In this document: positions 48,272 to 48,314 of the stretch, one piece after another
Layout: each line of letters begins with the position of its first letter
Position numbering within the stretch: the stretch's first letter is position 1
DNA from: Bacillota bacterium
GTDB lineage: Bacteria > Bacillota > Clostridia > Oscillospirales > Oscillospiraceae
Length of the DNA: 48,314 bases
Assembly (NCBI GenBank): GCA_028719885.1
Contig: JAQYLT010000015.1
Location: 1-48,314, forward strand
Direction of reading: 5' to 3'
The notes under the pieces: generated by a model
Databases searched by the model: none
What the model was told of the DNA's origin: nothing
What the model saw: only the letters and a program-made list of their open reading frames with translations
Position numbers and translations under genes: made by a program

Positions 48272-48314
48272 GTTTCGTCCAACCTGATACCATTCAAGGG
48301 AGAAACCTTGGAAT

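Overview
The window looks like a chromosome segment of an anaerobic, spore-forming Firmicute of class Clostridia, most likely a GC-rich gut member of the Oscillospirales. This is inferred from gene content, not from a marker-gene match. Evidence: strong AGGAGG ribosome binding sites; TTGACA/TATAAT promoters; a CIRCE operator; an infC-rpmI-rplT operon behind an L20-type leader; YtvI, HemZ and UPF0735 ACT proteins; and a YesM/YesN-type two-component system.

Layout. Bases 1-3.9 kb are an AT-rich accessory island: the start of a small serine recombinase (cut by the left edge), several short proteins without recognised function, a DUF5348 protein, a 3' fragment of tRNA-Thr(CGT) that may be an attachment site, and a GAREGAGRK-motif protein. 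At about 4.0 kb the base composition changes to GC-rich core sequence: tRNA-Ala(GGC), galactokinase, an HTH/superoxide-reductase-like fusion, then a minus-strand rsmA-yjjG-radical SAM operon. From 9.1 to 19.6 kb lies a transport and sensing block. A minus-strand binding protein/permease/ATPase ABC importer of the Fbp/Afu type faces a plus-strand operon of lipoprotein sensor, YesM-type kinase, AraC-type regulator and HAD phosphatase. This arrangement recalls HptA-HptS-HptR hexose-phosphate sensing. Next are carAB behind a leader terminator (20-24 kb), a GNAT enzyme, an EamA exporter, an Ig-like membrane-anchored surface protein, and a CIRCE-controlled Hsp20. A TRAP transporter operon (dctPQM), an MFS/cupin pair and a DUF4160 two-gene cassette follow. 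The right part is housekeeping: RluA-type pseudouridine synthase, infC-rpmI-rplT, an ACT-less aspartokinase next to a separate ACT protein, ytvI, recJ, bifunctional rel with dtd, a metallo-beta-lactamase hydrolase, and hemZ.

The most unusual feature is a dispersed family of short hairpin repeats that fills nine of the larger intergenic gaps. Each unit is a conserved CGTAGGG (containing GTAG) followed by a roughly 8-10 bp hairpin with a TT centre. The arms differ between units but stay complementary, and units come in inverted pairs whose arms match each other, sometimes nested. The design is that of REP/REPIN elements mobilised by RAYT transposases in proteobacteria. No transposase is present in the window.
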